The notes beneath the pieces are model-generated. The model was not told where the DNA came from, did no database searches, and saw only the letters and a list, made by a program, of their open reading frames with translations. This document shows, one piece after another, positions 1-7,371 of a stretch of DNA of 11,837 nt (the stretch's first letter is position 1; the number at the start of each line of letters is the position of its first letter). The position numbers and the translations under genes are program-made. The DNA comes from JBGTCD01 sp041749015 (GTDB taxonomy: Bacteria; Bacteroidota; Bacteroidia; Cytophagales; Cyclobacteriaceae): assembly GCA_041749015.1 (NCBI GenBank), contig JBGTCD010000140.1:1-11837 (forward strand), given 5' to 3'.

Positions 1-624
1 GGCCTCCTGGTCAACTTGATCCAATACGGCGCGGTCTAGCTCCTCAAGCTGAAATTTGTTGAAGTCGGCTTCCTTTTTAAGGTCTTCACCTTCATTTAAT
101 AATTCCTCCAGGGCATTCAGTGCAGTTTTCCAGTTTTGAAATTCTTTTTGATACCCTCCTTTTAATTCTGAATTTCCTGCATAGGCATCCAGGATTTTTA
201 GCTGAAACCGGTGATTTTCCAGGTTGAGATGGTCATGCTGGGAATGGATGTCCATTAGCCGGCTCCCTAGTTTTTTCATCACATCAAGAGTGACAGGGGT
301 ATCATTTACGAATGCCCGGGATTTGCCGGCAGGGCTTATTTCCCTTCTCAGCACTGTATTTTTCTCATAATCCAGGTCCTCTTCATCGAAAATAGCCTGC
401 ATGTTGTATTGCGCTACATCAAAGGACCCCTCCACTACACACTTAGATTGCTCATCCAGCAACACCCTGGTGTCAGCTCTATTGCCAAGGAGCAGCCCCA
501 GGGCGCCCAGCATGATGGATTTTCCGGCACCAGTCTCACCGGTGATAACATTGAGCTTTGCAGAGGGTGCCATCTCAAGATTATCGATCAGGGCATAATT
601 TTTTATGTAAAGTTGGCTAAGCAT
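1..624 (-). CDS. recN: DNA repair ATPase RecN, N-terminal part (gene cut by window edge)
   Basis: RecN is an SMC-like cytoplasmic ATPase that helps repair double-strand breaks together with RecA. The frame is open for 208 codons from the ATG at 624 to the left edge, so the C-terminal part with Walker B and signature motif is outside the window. The start MLSQLYIKNYALID is typical of the family. The Walker A motif GETGAGKS lies at residues 29-36. Further family-like stretches are GKSRAFVNDTPVTL (about 101-114) and MDIHSQHDHLNLE, the equivalent of the DIHGQHEHQ motif of E. coli RecN. After that the sequence turns into a charged, coiled-coil-like region. The start codon overlaps the stop of the upstream gene (TAATG), which fixes the start and suggests coupled translation. 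It is the last visible gene of the bamD operon. Confidence 0.95.
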   Translation of the reverse strand, partial: MLSQLYIKNYALIDNLEMAPSAKLNVITGETGAGKSIMLGALGLLLGNRADTRVLLDEQSKCVVEGSFDVAQYNMQAIFDEEDLDYEKNTVLRREISPAGKSRAFVNDTPVTLDVMKKLGSRLMDIHSQHDHLNLENHRFQLKILDAYAGNSELKGGYQKEFQNWKTALNALEELLNEGEDLKKEADFNKFQLEELDRAVLDQVDQEA

Positions 625-842
625 TAATAATCCTGTATTATTTCTTCTATTAAGCTGATTTTGATTTTTTGTCGGGAGCTTCTCATATCCTGTAGTATGA
701 GCATATCTTCTGAGGCATCCATTACTGTTCCAAAGAATACCCTGCCATCAGCTAATACAATATTAACTTTTTTACCGGAAATATCAGGGAAGATTTTCCG
801 GATATTGTCCAGGCCGGTAGTTCTTGTCAGCCTTTTGGCCAT
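624..842 (-). CDS. Small Sm/Hfq-like protein (72 aa), candidate RNA-binding protein
   Basis: This is not a protein I can name. It has 72 residues: a short helical N-terminus (about 10-20) and then a segment that reads like one Sm fold. Residues 26-50 match the Sm1 pattern: V26-x-x-x-L30-x-x-G33-x-x-x-x-G38-x-V40, then M47-L-x-L50. The spacings L+3=G and G+5=G are those of LSm and Hfq proteins. Residues 59-68 (KIKISLIEEI) would be the last two strands, in the place of Hfq's YKHAIS. The Hfq lysine-histidine pair is not kept. If it is an Sm protein it could form a ring and bind RNA, but this is inference; another small SH3-like barrel is possible. It starts 4 bases after the PorD-like gene and its stop overlaps the recN start by one base, so it is firmly embedded in the operon and very likely a real gene. 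Confidence 0.8.
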   Translation of the reverse strand: MAKRLTRTTGLDNIRKIFPDISGKKVNIVLADGRVFFGTVMDASEDMLILQDMRSSRQKIKISLIEEIIQDY

Positions 843-846
843 GGAT

Positions 847-1737
847 TTAGTTTTGGATTATTTTCTGGTATCGCTCAGACTTGGCAGGGTCCAGCTCGGT
901 AAGCAGGTCGTAGGCTTGCCGCCGTACCTGTATGTTTCCCTCAGAGAAAATGTTGACCAGTTCATCGGTCTTGGCATCAAAAAAGGAAATCAGAATGATG
1001 GCTATAGGATTGATGTCTTTGATCCGTTTGGCGGCCTTCAAGGCATTAAGCACTTCTTCACGACTTTTGTCTGGTTCCTCGTGGAAGGTATCCAGCCCGT
1101 GTCGGTGGTACCGGTACATGGCCCTGCGCATCTCTACCATTTGCTGGTTAGTATAGTTTTCCACCAGCCAGTATCTGTTTCTGTTGCTGGACATGGGATC
1201 CCAGCCTGGCCTGTTGGATTGCTGTGCATTGGTGACCAATAATAAGGCCCGCTGAAAAAATGGCGCCCCGCCCAATTCTGCAAAGCTATCATAATCTACT
1301 CCTAATATTATATAGGCATAAAATGCCAGCATGGAAGTGATATTGCTGATGAAGCTGTTGTCATTATACTCCAGTGGTTGGGACATCACATAATTAAAAT
1401 TGAAATCCCGGTCGGCAAAATTAAGTACTCTAGATTCATAATTAGTGCCAAAAATTGGTCTGGATGCCTGAACTTGCACCGTGGCATTAAAGGCTGTGAT
1501 GTCCATACTCTCGATGGTGATGGCAATGTTGCAGTTGATCCGCTCTTCAGGCTGGTATGTGTCATTAGACCAGGTACGATTATTTAGAAACTGCTCAAAA
1601 GAAGCCTCCATATCTCTGAAAATCTGCCTGTCCTGGGTTGCGGCCCTGGCATCATCAATGATCACACGGCAGTTAAGCTCCTGGCCAAAAAGTGGAAGGA
1701 CACTTATAAAAATTATTATGGTATAGAGTATCTTCAT
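847..1737 (-). CDS. porD: DUF4835 family protein, PorD-like (type IX secretion associated)
   Basis: The protein has 296 residues and a Sec signal peptide (about 1-18, MKILYTIIIFISVLPLFG) followed by QELNCRV, the usual mature start of this family. Recognisable family stretches are FLNNRTWSNDTY (51-62), ERINCNIAITI (66-76), VQVQASRPIFGTNY (88-101), a segment at 137-152 rich in aromatic residues and ending GVDYDSF, and GWDP followed by NRYWLVENY (179-196). These fit DUF4835, found in Bacteroidota and commonly annotated as type IX secretion protein PorD; the symbol rests on that usage and not on a tested role. It is expected in the periplasm or at the outer membrane. The ATG overlaps the coaBC stop (ATGA), so the start is secure. 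The position between coaBC and recN is common in this phylum. Confidence 0.88.
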   Translation of the reverse strand: MKILYTIIIFISVLPLFGQELNCRVIIDDARAATQDRQIFRDMEASFEQFLNNRTWSNDTYQPEERINCNIAITIESMDITAFNATVQVQASRPIFGTNYESRVLNFADRDFNFNYVMSQPLEYNDNSFISNITSMLAFYAYIILGVDYDSFAELGGAPFFQRALLLVTNAQQSNRPGWDPMSSNRNRYWLVENYTNQQMVEMRRAMYRYHRHGLDTFHEEPDKSREEVLNALKAAKRIKDINPIAIILISFFDAKTDELVNIFSEGNIQVRRQAYDLLTELDPAKSERYQKIIQN

Positions 1738-2939
1738 TGCTTCAGGCCTAAAATCGCATCTACAATATCTGCGGCCACGGCCTTTTTGTTTTTTAACTCA
1801 AATTTGAGCTTTTTATTATCCCTGGTATAAATGGTGACCTTGTTGGATTCTGATCCAAAGCGTACCCCTTCTTCCTTTAAAGAGTTAAGCACGATCAAAT
1901 CCAGATTTTTTTCCTTTAGTTTCCGTAAAGCATTGGCCTCCTCATTTTCTGTCTCCAAAGCGAATCCTGCCAAAATTTGATTTTTCTTCTTACTCTTGCC
2001 AAGGGTGGCAGCGATATCCGGATTGGCCTCAAAGGTTATTTTAGGTAAGTTGGTGCTGGATTTTTTTATCTTCTCTGTTGCTGGATTGTCGGGCCGAAAG
2101 TCTGCTACAGCCGCTGCCATAATCATGATGTCCGCTTCTCCAGACACTTTTTTCGAGGCCTCCAGCATCTCTATTGCAGTCTGCACTTTGGTGATTTGTA
2201 CCCTCGGATTTTTGAGGTCGAGGTGTACAGGGCCACTGACCAATGCCACTTCCGCCCCTCTATTGGCGAGTTCTTCGGCAATGGCATACCCCATTTTTCC
2301 TGATGAATGGTTGCCTATGAATCTTACGGGGTCGATGGGTTCATAGGTGGGCCCTGCCGTAACCAGAGCTTTTATGCCCTTGAGGCTACTTTTTTTTTTA
2401 AAGAAGGTCTCTATTTTGGTAATAATTGCTTCCGGTTCGGCCATTCTTCCTGGGCCGGATAATCCGCTAGCCAGCTCCCCATCCCCAACTTCCAGAATCA
2501 TATTTCCATAGCCCTGGAGCAGGCTCAGATTTTTCTGAGTAGATGGGTGTGCGTACATATCCAAGTCCATGGCTGGGGCTAACATTACAGGGCATTTGGC
2601 TGAGAGATAGGTTGCTAAAAGAATATTATCACATTGCCCATAAGCCATCTTAGAGATGGTGTTGGCCGTGGCAGGTGCCATGACGAAAAGGTCTGCCCAT
2701 AGGCCTAATTCCACATGATTCTCCCAAGTGCCTGAAGTTTGGTCTTTGATAAAAGACTGTATCACAGGATTTTTTGAAAGGGTGGCCATGGTCAGAGGAC
2801 TGATGAAATCCACCGCATCTTCAGTCATGATCACACGCACTTCGGCTCCCGATTTAGTGAGCAGGCGCGTCAAAAAAGCCACTTTATAAGCGGCAATGCC
2901 ACCACATACTCCCAGCAATATTTTTTTCCCCTGGAGCAT
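1734..2939 (-). CDS. coaBC: Bifunctional phosphopantothenoylcysteine decarboxylase / phosphopantothenate-cysteine ligase CoaBC
   Basis: CoaBC makes 4'-phosphopantetheine for coenzyme A in two steps: CTP-dependent joining of cysteine to 4'-phosphopantothenate (CoaB) and FMN-dependent decarboxylation (CoaC). The N-terminal CoaC domain (about 1-180) shows GGIAAYK (13-19), the catalytic His75, MAPATANT (87-94) and the PAM motif at 122-124. The CoaB domain (about 188-401) shows TAGPTYEPIDPVR (194-206), N210 and SSGKMG (212-217), ADFRP (279-283), KIKK (290-293) and NPDI (306-309). Length (401) is normal for the fused enzyme. Two residues essential in the E. coli enzyme differ: position 125 is Asp, not Asn, and position 158 is Ser, not Cys. 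It begins 10 bases after rpoZ and overlaps the PorD-like gene by 4 bases. Confidence 0.97.
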   Translation of the reverse strand: MLQGKKILLGVCGGIAAYKVAFLTRLLTKSGAEVRVIMTEDAVDFISPLTMATLSKNPVIQSFIKDQTSGTWENHVELGLWADLFVMAPATANTISKMAYGQCDNILLATYLSAKCPVMLAPAMDLDMYAHPSTQKNLSLLQGYGNMILEVGDGELASGLSGPGRMAEPEAIITKIETFFKKKSSLKGIKALVTAGPTYEPIDPVRFIGNHSSGKMGYAIAEELANRGAEVALVSGPVHLDLKNPRVQITKVQTAIEMLEASKKVSGEADIMIMAAAVADFRPDNPATEKIKKSSTNLPKITFEANPDIAATLGKSKKKNQILAGFALETENEEANALRKLKEKNLDLIVLNSLKEEGVRFGSESNKVTIYTRDNKKLKFELKNKKAVAADIVDAILGLKQ

Positions 2940-2949
2940 GGGCGTGAAA

Positions 2950-3273
2950 TTAAAGGGTAGTTTCGGCCGGCTCTTCCTCTTTGTAGCGGAACATTATCTT
3001 TTCTTCGATAAACTCCTCAGTGGAGGTAGATGTTGGCTTTGGGAGCCGCTCGTAAAACTTAGAGATCTCGATTTGCTCCCTGTTTTCAAATATTTCTTCC
3101 AGATTGTCAACGGTTGAGGCAAACTCATCCAATTTACCGTTAAGTTCTTCCTTTAAAACACTGCTGATCTGCCTTGCCCTTTTTGAAAGGATGTACACAG
3201 TCTCATAAATATTACCTGTAGGTTTTGTCAGCTCTTCCAGGTCGCGGGTGATCAATGATGATTGAATTGCCAT
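2950..3273 (-). CDS. rpoZ: DNA-directed RNA polymerase omega subunit (Rpb6-like)
   Basis: Omega binds the beta' subunit and helps RNA polymerase assemble. The 107-residue protein carries the Rpb6/omega core GNIYETVYILSKRARQIS (about 20-37), the helix that clamps beta', followed by LKEELNGKLDEF and an acidic C-terminal tail (FIEEKIMFRYKEEEPAETTL, about 88-107). This form, longer than many proteobacterial omegas, is what Bacteroidota carry. It begins 16 bases after bamD and ends 10 bases before coaBC, so it is almost certainly in the same transcript. Linkage of rpoZ with coaBC is known from many bacteria, and the bamD-rpoZ-coaBC order is common in this phylum. Confidence 0.92.
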   Translation of the reverse strand: MAIQSSLITRDLEELTKPTGNIYETVYILSKRARQISSVLKEELNGKLDEFASTVDNLEEIFENREQIEISKFYERLPKPTSTSTEEFIEEKIMFRYKEEEPAETTL

Positions 3274-3289
3274 AATTTATTAGTATAGT

Positions 3290-4120
3290 TTATTTGTTTG
3301 CCATCAGATCCGAAATGAAATCCAGAGATCCGGCATAATATTTTTCTGCTACTCTTAGATACTTACTATTAGGATACATATCAATAAACTCCTCATAGTA
3401 TTTTATAGTTTCACGATAACGCTCTTCCTGCTTTGAAAAAATACTTCTATTGGCCAGTTTATAGATTGCTTCAATCTTCAAAAATGCAATTTCCTCATTA
3501 AATTCTGAATCAGGAAAATCATCCTTGAAATTTTCAAAAGCTACAATAGCCGATTTAAACCAGCTTAATTTCAAGTATTGTTTGGAGGCTTCGTAGGCTT
3601 TCCTTTCCAGCTTGGTTTGTAATTCATTGATGGCATCGGAAGCCTGTTCTCTGTACTGGCTTCTAGGGAAACGGTTGATAAAATTTTGCATAGCCCGGAT
3701 GGCTTCAAAGCTGCTCGTTTGGTCCAGATTATACGATGGCGAGTCCAGATACAGGGAGTGGGCGTACATGAACCTAGCCTCTTCAACAAACTCGCTTCTG
3801 GCATAGGTCTCATAAAACGTTTTGAAGTGGTGGGAAGCCAGAATGTACAATCCTTGCCTGTAATGACAGTAAGCGAAATAAAACTGCACCTGCTCACCTT
3901 CAGGCATACCCCTTGTGATGGGCAGGATTTGTTCCAGCAGAATGGTAGCCCGGTAGTAGTCTTCAGCCTCGTAATACCGCATGGCCCCATCCAACTTTTT
4001 TTTCCAGTCCTCACTTTTCTCAAGCTTCCTGAATTCCTTATTACAACCTGTGGAAAAAACCATTAAAATTACGGCAGTCAACAGGATCAGGATAATTGGA
4101 AAGGCCCCACTTTTTTTCAT
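3290..4120 (-). CDS. bamD: Outer membrane assembly lipoprotein BamD
   Basis: BamD is the essential TPR lipoprotein of the BAM complex that folds beta-barrel proteins into the outer membrane. The 276-residue protein starts with a lipoprotein signal peptide and lipobox FSTGC, with the lipidated Cys at residue 26. Five TPR-like helical pairs follow; typical pieces are YYEAEDYYRATILLEQILP, FYFAYCHYRQGLYILASHHF, FINRFPRSQY and YYEEFIDMYPNSKYL. The stretch SPSYNLDQT corresponds to the SPxxxLDQ loop conserved in BamD. The start is secure because the next Met (20) would remove the signal peptide. It is the first gene of the operon reaching to recN, and the promoter lies directly upstream (4128-4159). 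The leader would be only a few bases long, so initiation may be leaderless. Confidence 0.95.
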   Translation of the reverse strand: MKKSGAFPIILILLTAVILMVFSTGCNKEFRKLEKSEDWKKKLDGAMRYYEAEDYYRATILLEQILPITRGMPEGEQVQFYFAYCHYRQGLYILASHHFKTFYETYARSEFVEEARFMYAHSLYLDSPSYNLDQTSSFEAIRAMQNFINRFPRSQYREQASDAINELQTKLERKAYEASKQYLKLSWFKSAIVAFENFKDDFPDSEFNEEIAFLKIEAIYKLANRSIFSKQEERYRETIKYYEEFIDMYPNSKYLRVAEKYYAGSLDFISDLMANK

Positions 4121-4127
4121 AAGCCTG

Positions 4128-4159
4128 CAAAATTAGAGGTTTGATATGGAATAAGCAAA
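4128..4159 (-). promoter_or_regulatory. Bacteroidota-type promoter of the bamD operon
   Basis: Read on the minus strand, TTTG (4159-4156) is followed after exactly 20 bases by TAATTTTG (4135-4128). This is a full match to the Bacteroidota housekeeping pattern TTTG-n(19-21)-TAnnTTTG. Only 7 bases separate the last G from the bamD ATG, so the transcript should begin about 3-4 bases before the start codon. The match is seen directly; the transcription start is inferred. Confidence 0.75.
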
Positions 4160-4165
4160 ATTCCC

Positions 4166-4201
4166 AAAAAATCAACGACGTAAAATTGAAAATAGTTGTT
4201 G
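4166..4201 (-). terminator. Weak intrinsic terminator candidate behind the OstA-like gene
   Basis: On the minus strand CAACAAC (4201-4195) can pair with GTCGTTG (4179-4173) in six of seven positions across a 15-base loop, and six T follow at 4171-4166. The hairpin is AT-rich with a long loop, so it is weak. Its place, between the OstA-like stop and the bamD promoter, fits a transcript boundary. Confidence 0.35.
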
Positions 4202-4202
4202 G

Positions 4203-5987
4203 TCAGGGTTGATTATTCTTCTTTTTTCGGGTCTTTTTATTGGACTTCTTTAAGGGTTCGGCAGCATCCATGTCGACTACCGGTGGCTTCTGATCCAGCA
4301 GGATTTGTCTCTCAACCTTAATGGGTTCGTAAGCTCCCTTAGGTTCCAGGGGGACCTCACCTTGTAGTTCCAGGCTATCTCCCAGGATCAGGGGATCTTC
4401 TAATTGCTCCATGACTGGATCAGGCAGGTCGGCAGGTATTTTTGTTTTAACAAAAAAGGCAGGGACCACCTTGTGCATTGGCAACCGGACCAGATCTTCC
4501 TTAAATGGTCGCTCCGATTCCCGCCAAACAAAATCTTTGAGTCTCCTCTCGCTCTCCTTGATCTCATGGGGCGGGACAAAAAGTGCATCAGGCTGGACCA
4601 GAAATGACATATTATCCAACTGTCCCTCGGTAAAGCGGATAATCATATTACTGCACAAGATTTTATTCATCCCTACCAATGTGGTGTCCTTATCATCCAG
4701 GGCAAAATATAGACTCTCCCCATTGCCGGTTACGAATACCCGGTGAATGGCACTTTCCCGGAACCTTGTCTCCATCTTTCGCCCTTTTACCTGATTATAA
4801 TTTTTGAGACTATCTTTTGAGATCACAAAGGCATTGATGATTTGGTTGATTTTATCCACCGTATTATTAATGATTTCAATATTGATGGAATCAGCGGTCA
4901 TCTGGCTGCCATCATTCCAGAGTACCGGTTTTTGGTACAAATGGATAATAGAGTCATTGAGAAAATAGGCCATAGAGTCTGCCCTACCCTGCAGGTCATC
5001 CCTGAATATTTTTACATCAGGGTAGGCCAATAGTCTTTTCTTTTGCGGATCGGTACTGTCAATCGATACGAGGGTATCAGCCGATAGGAATAAGGTATCG
5101 CCATTTTCGAATTTTTTTAGGAGGGCATTACCATAAATCTTGGTGATGCCTTTATCTTTCCAAAATTCACCCTGGTCACCGTAGATGATCAGACTGTCAT
5201 ACTTACCTACCATGATCACATTTCTGGTAGCCCGGTAGTACCTGTTGAAATCATCCAAAAACATGATATCCCCTTTAAGGATATAGTTTTCTGATTCGGC
5301 TTCTCCTTGTGATAGGTCTGATCGCTTCTGGCTGGTATTGTAAGTTCCATCACTGTACACAAACTCATTGCCCTCCACATCGGTCACTATGGTAGGGGCC
5401 TGAAAAAAAACAATTTTAGTGGTAGTGTTATACTGCATGGTGTCAGATTTCATCACATAATCGGGATTGGTACCCACCACATTTTTTTTGAAAGAGGCCA
5501 TTCCGGATGGGGTATGATAATAACCCTTGACACTGGTAAGCACATTGGCGCTGTCTACTAGTTTCCCATTATTGAAATAATAAGCCTCCTGTTTGACTCG
5601 GTCATAATCCAGAAAATCTGTATACAAAGTACCCTGGGCCAGCTTGGTAAAAACTACCCTCTGGCGAAGCTTGGCCACCCGTGTATCCCCATCATAGGTG
5701 AGTCGGCTGGCAGTAATGGTGATGGAGTCACCTTCAAGGATTTTTACTCTGCCATAAGCTTCCACCAGGTTTTCAGCACGGAAAAAATGTGCTGAATCAC
5801 AATAGATAGTGGTTTCATTTTGCTTAAAAATCACATTGCCTAAAAACCGGTCAAATCTTTTGCCTTCGGAATTGATGGCGCCAAACAGATTATCAGCCTG
5901 CTCTAGTTGTACCCGTTTCTGGGCCAAACTTTCGCAGGCCATTAATATTGGAAAGAAAATTATGATTAATTTTAAAAATCTTGACAT
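4203..5987 (-). CDS. OstA/LptA-like LPS export protein, long Bacteroidota form
   Basis: The 594-residue protein has an export signal (about 1-22, ending SLAQ; L-M-A-C18 could also be a poor lipobox). Residues from about 28 read like an OstA/LptA beta-jellyroll: DNLFGAINSEGKRFDRFLGNV, then IYCDSAHFF, EAYGRVKILEGDSITITASRL and further units such as YGDQGEFW, IYGNALLKKF, LFLSADTL and AYFLNDSIIHLY. Such repeats form a hydrophobic groove that carries LPS across the periplasm in the Lpt machine. E. coli LptA is about 185 residues, so this form has several extra units, a Pro-rich segment (about 500-570) and a basic end (KKSNKKTRKKKNN). The role in LPS transport is inferred from the family; no partner gene of the Lpt system is in the window. 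It diverges from tilS over 37 bases. Confidence 0.88.
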   Translation of the reverse strand: MSRFLKLIIIFFPILMACESLAQKRVQLEQADNLFGAINSEGKRFDRFLGNVIFKQNETTIYCDSAHFFRAENLVEAYGRVKILEGDSITITASRLTYDGDTRVAKLRQRVVFTKLAQGTLYTDFLDYDRVKQEAYYFNNGKLVDSANVLTSVKGYYHTPSGMASFKKNVVGTNPDYVMKSDTMQYNTTTKIVFFQAPTIVTDVEGNEFVYSDGTYNTSQKRSDLSQGEAESENYILKGDIMFLDDFNRYYRATRNVIMVGKYDSLIIYGDQGEFWKDKGITKIYGNALLKKFENGDTLFLSADTLVSIDSTDPQKKRLLAYPDVKIFRDDLQGRADSMAYFLNDSIIHLYQKPVLWNDGSQMTADSINIEIINNTVDKINQIINAFVISKDSLKNYNQVKGRKMETRFRESAIHRVFVTGNGESLYFALDDKDTTLVGMNKILCSNMIIRFTEGQLDNMSFLVQPDALFVPPHEIKESERRLKDFVWRESERPFKEDLVRLPMHKVVPAFFVKTKIPADLPDPVMEQLEDPLILGDSLELQGEVPLEPKGAYEPIKVERQILLDQKPPVVDMDAAEPLKKSNKKTRKKKNNQP

Positions 5988-6003
5988 ATTACTATTAGAA
6001 GCT

Positions 6004-6037
6004 CAAAGTTATTTAAAAAGTTTGATGCAGGATCAAT
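6004..6037 (-). promoter_or_regulatory. Candidate promoter of the OstA-like gene
   Basis: On the minus strand TAACTTTG (6011-6004) matches TAnnTTTG fully. The upstream element is imperfect: ATTG (6037-6034) at 22 bases, slightly beyond the usual 19-21. It lies inside the divergent gap and the first codons of tilS. The predicted leader is about 12 bases. Confidence 0.4.
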
Positions 6038-7371
6038 TCATCGGAGTAATTAGAGAAAAGAACCTTTTCCAACCGGAAGACCGGCTTCTGGTGGCAGTAA
6101 GTGGTGGCGTGGATTCTATGGTTTTGGCGCATCTTCTTAAAAATTTAAAGTTTGATTTTGCTGTTGCTCACGTACAATTTCAGCTCCGTGGAGAAGACTC
6201 CAGGGCTGATGAAATGCTTGTTCGCGAATATTGCAAAAAGTGGGCCATCCCATTTTACTGTAAATCATTTGATACCAAAAAGTATGCCACTGAGCGAAAA
6301 GTTTCGATCCAGATGGCCGCGAGGGACTTGAGATACGCATGGTTCAATGAACTGGCGGAGGTGGAAGGATTTACTAAAATATTAACGGCCCACCACCTCG
6401 ATGATGTATTGGAAACCATTATTCTCAATTTGGCGAGAGGCACAGGGTTGTCAGGGATCGCTCCGATAATTTCTATTGAGGGTAATCTGTGCAGGCCTTT
6501 ACTTGATTTTTCGAAGGATGAAATCGTTGGATATGCGAAGGAACAGGAAGTGTCCTGGCGGGAAGACAAAAGTAATCTGTCACCCGACTACCTTAGAAAC
6601 AAAGTGCGCCATGAGATGATCCCTGTACTGAAGCAGATCAATCCCGGACTTATTCCTACCTTCAGGGCATCCTACAAGCGGCTGGAGTATGGAGTATCTT
6701 ATTATAAGGACCACCTGAAGTCGGTCAGTACTACTCTGGCCAAAAAGAGTGGGAGTGGTTTAATGATTGACCTAAAGCAATTACATCAATATCCAGACCC
6801 AGCTGTGATTCTTTGGGAGGTGATAAAAGATTATGGTTTTAATTTTTCTCAGGCAATGGATATTGCTGGATCATACCCTGGTGGAAGACCAGGAAGTACC
6901 TATTATGCTCATGGATTCCGGCTGATCCGCGATCGGGAAACATTGCTTTTGGAGCCCTGGAAGGAGGGGAAAATGGTTTCGGAAGAATGGCGGGTGACCC
7001 GCCGTGATCAAACGCTCAATACCCCATTATTTGATTTTAGCTGGGAGCAGGTGGCCTATAATCAGAGCGGCTTATCTGAGCATACAGAACAGGAAGCCAT
7101 GCTGGATGGAGAATTGGTAAGTTTCCCCCTCACCATCAGGAAGTGGGCTCCCGGAGATAAATTTGTACCACTGGGGATGAAGGGCAAAAAAAAGCTTAGC
7201 GATTTTATGATTGATCAAAAAATTCCTTTAAACTTGAAAGAAAGGGTATTTGTAGTAATTTCAAACAATGAAATTATTTGGGTGCCCGGCCACAGGATTG
7301 ATGACCGATTTAAGGTCACCTCCAAAACCAAAAAATTACTGAGACTTATATTTGATTCGGGACATGATTAA
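6025..7371 (+). CDS. tilS: tRNA(Ile)-lysidine synthetase TilS
   Basis: TilS uses ATP to attach lysine to C34 of the CAU-anticodon tRNA(Ile), so that it reads AUA and is charged with isoleucine; it is usually essential. In the 448-residue protein the PP-loop SGGVDS is at 26-31, followed by AHVQFQLRGEDS (48-59), the nucleotide-binding AHHLDDVLET (122-131), RGTGLSG (138-144) and RNKVRHEMIP (191-200). The C-terminal tRNA-binding domain is complete, with RKWAPGDKFVPLGM, KKLSDFMID and VPGHRIDDRFKV. The frame is open for another 72 codons upstream, but that stretch lies antisense over the OstA-like gene; the ATG at 6025 gives the normal N-terminus. The stop overlaps the next gene by 8 bases. No clear promoter was found in the 37-base divergent gap. 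Confidence 0.95.
   Translation: MQDQFIGVIREKNLFQPEDRLLVAVSGGVDSMVLAHLLKNLKFDFAVAHVQFQLRGEDSRADEMLVREYCKKWAIPFYCKSFDTKKYATERKVSIQMAARDLRYAWFNELAEVEGFTKILTAHHLDDVLETIILNLARGTGLSGIAPIISIEGNLCRPLLDFSKDEIVGYAKEQEVSWREDKSNLSPDYLRNKVRHEMIPVLKQINPGLIPTFRASYKRLEYGVSYYKDHLKSVSTTLAKKSGSGLMIDLKQLHQYPDPAVILWEVIKDYGFNFSQAMDIAGSYPGGRPGSTYYAHGFRLIRDRETLLLEPWKEGKMVSEEWRVTRRDQTLNTPLFDFSWEQVAYNQSGLSEHTEQEAMLDGELVSFPLTIRKWAPGDKFVPLGMKGKKKLSDFMIDQKIPLNLKERVFVVISNNEIIWVPGHRIDDRFKVTSKTKKLLRLIFDSGHD

Noticed and set aside
661..1242. Plus-strand open frame of 193 codons
   Set aside because: It lies antisense over the Sm-like and PorD-like genes, both well supported, and its translation shows no family features or start signal.
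5981..5986. TTGACA as a sigma70-type -35 box for tilS
   Set aside because: No suitable -10 lies 16-18 bases downstream, the Bacteroidota primary promoter differs from this pattern, and the bases are the first codons of the opposite gene.
5809..6024. Upstream extension of tilS by 72 codons
   Set aside because: The extension runs antisense through the OstA-like N-terminus and does not resemble TilS; the PP-loop sits at the normal distance from the ATG at 6025.
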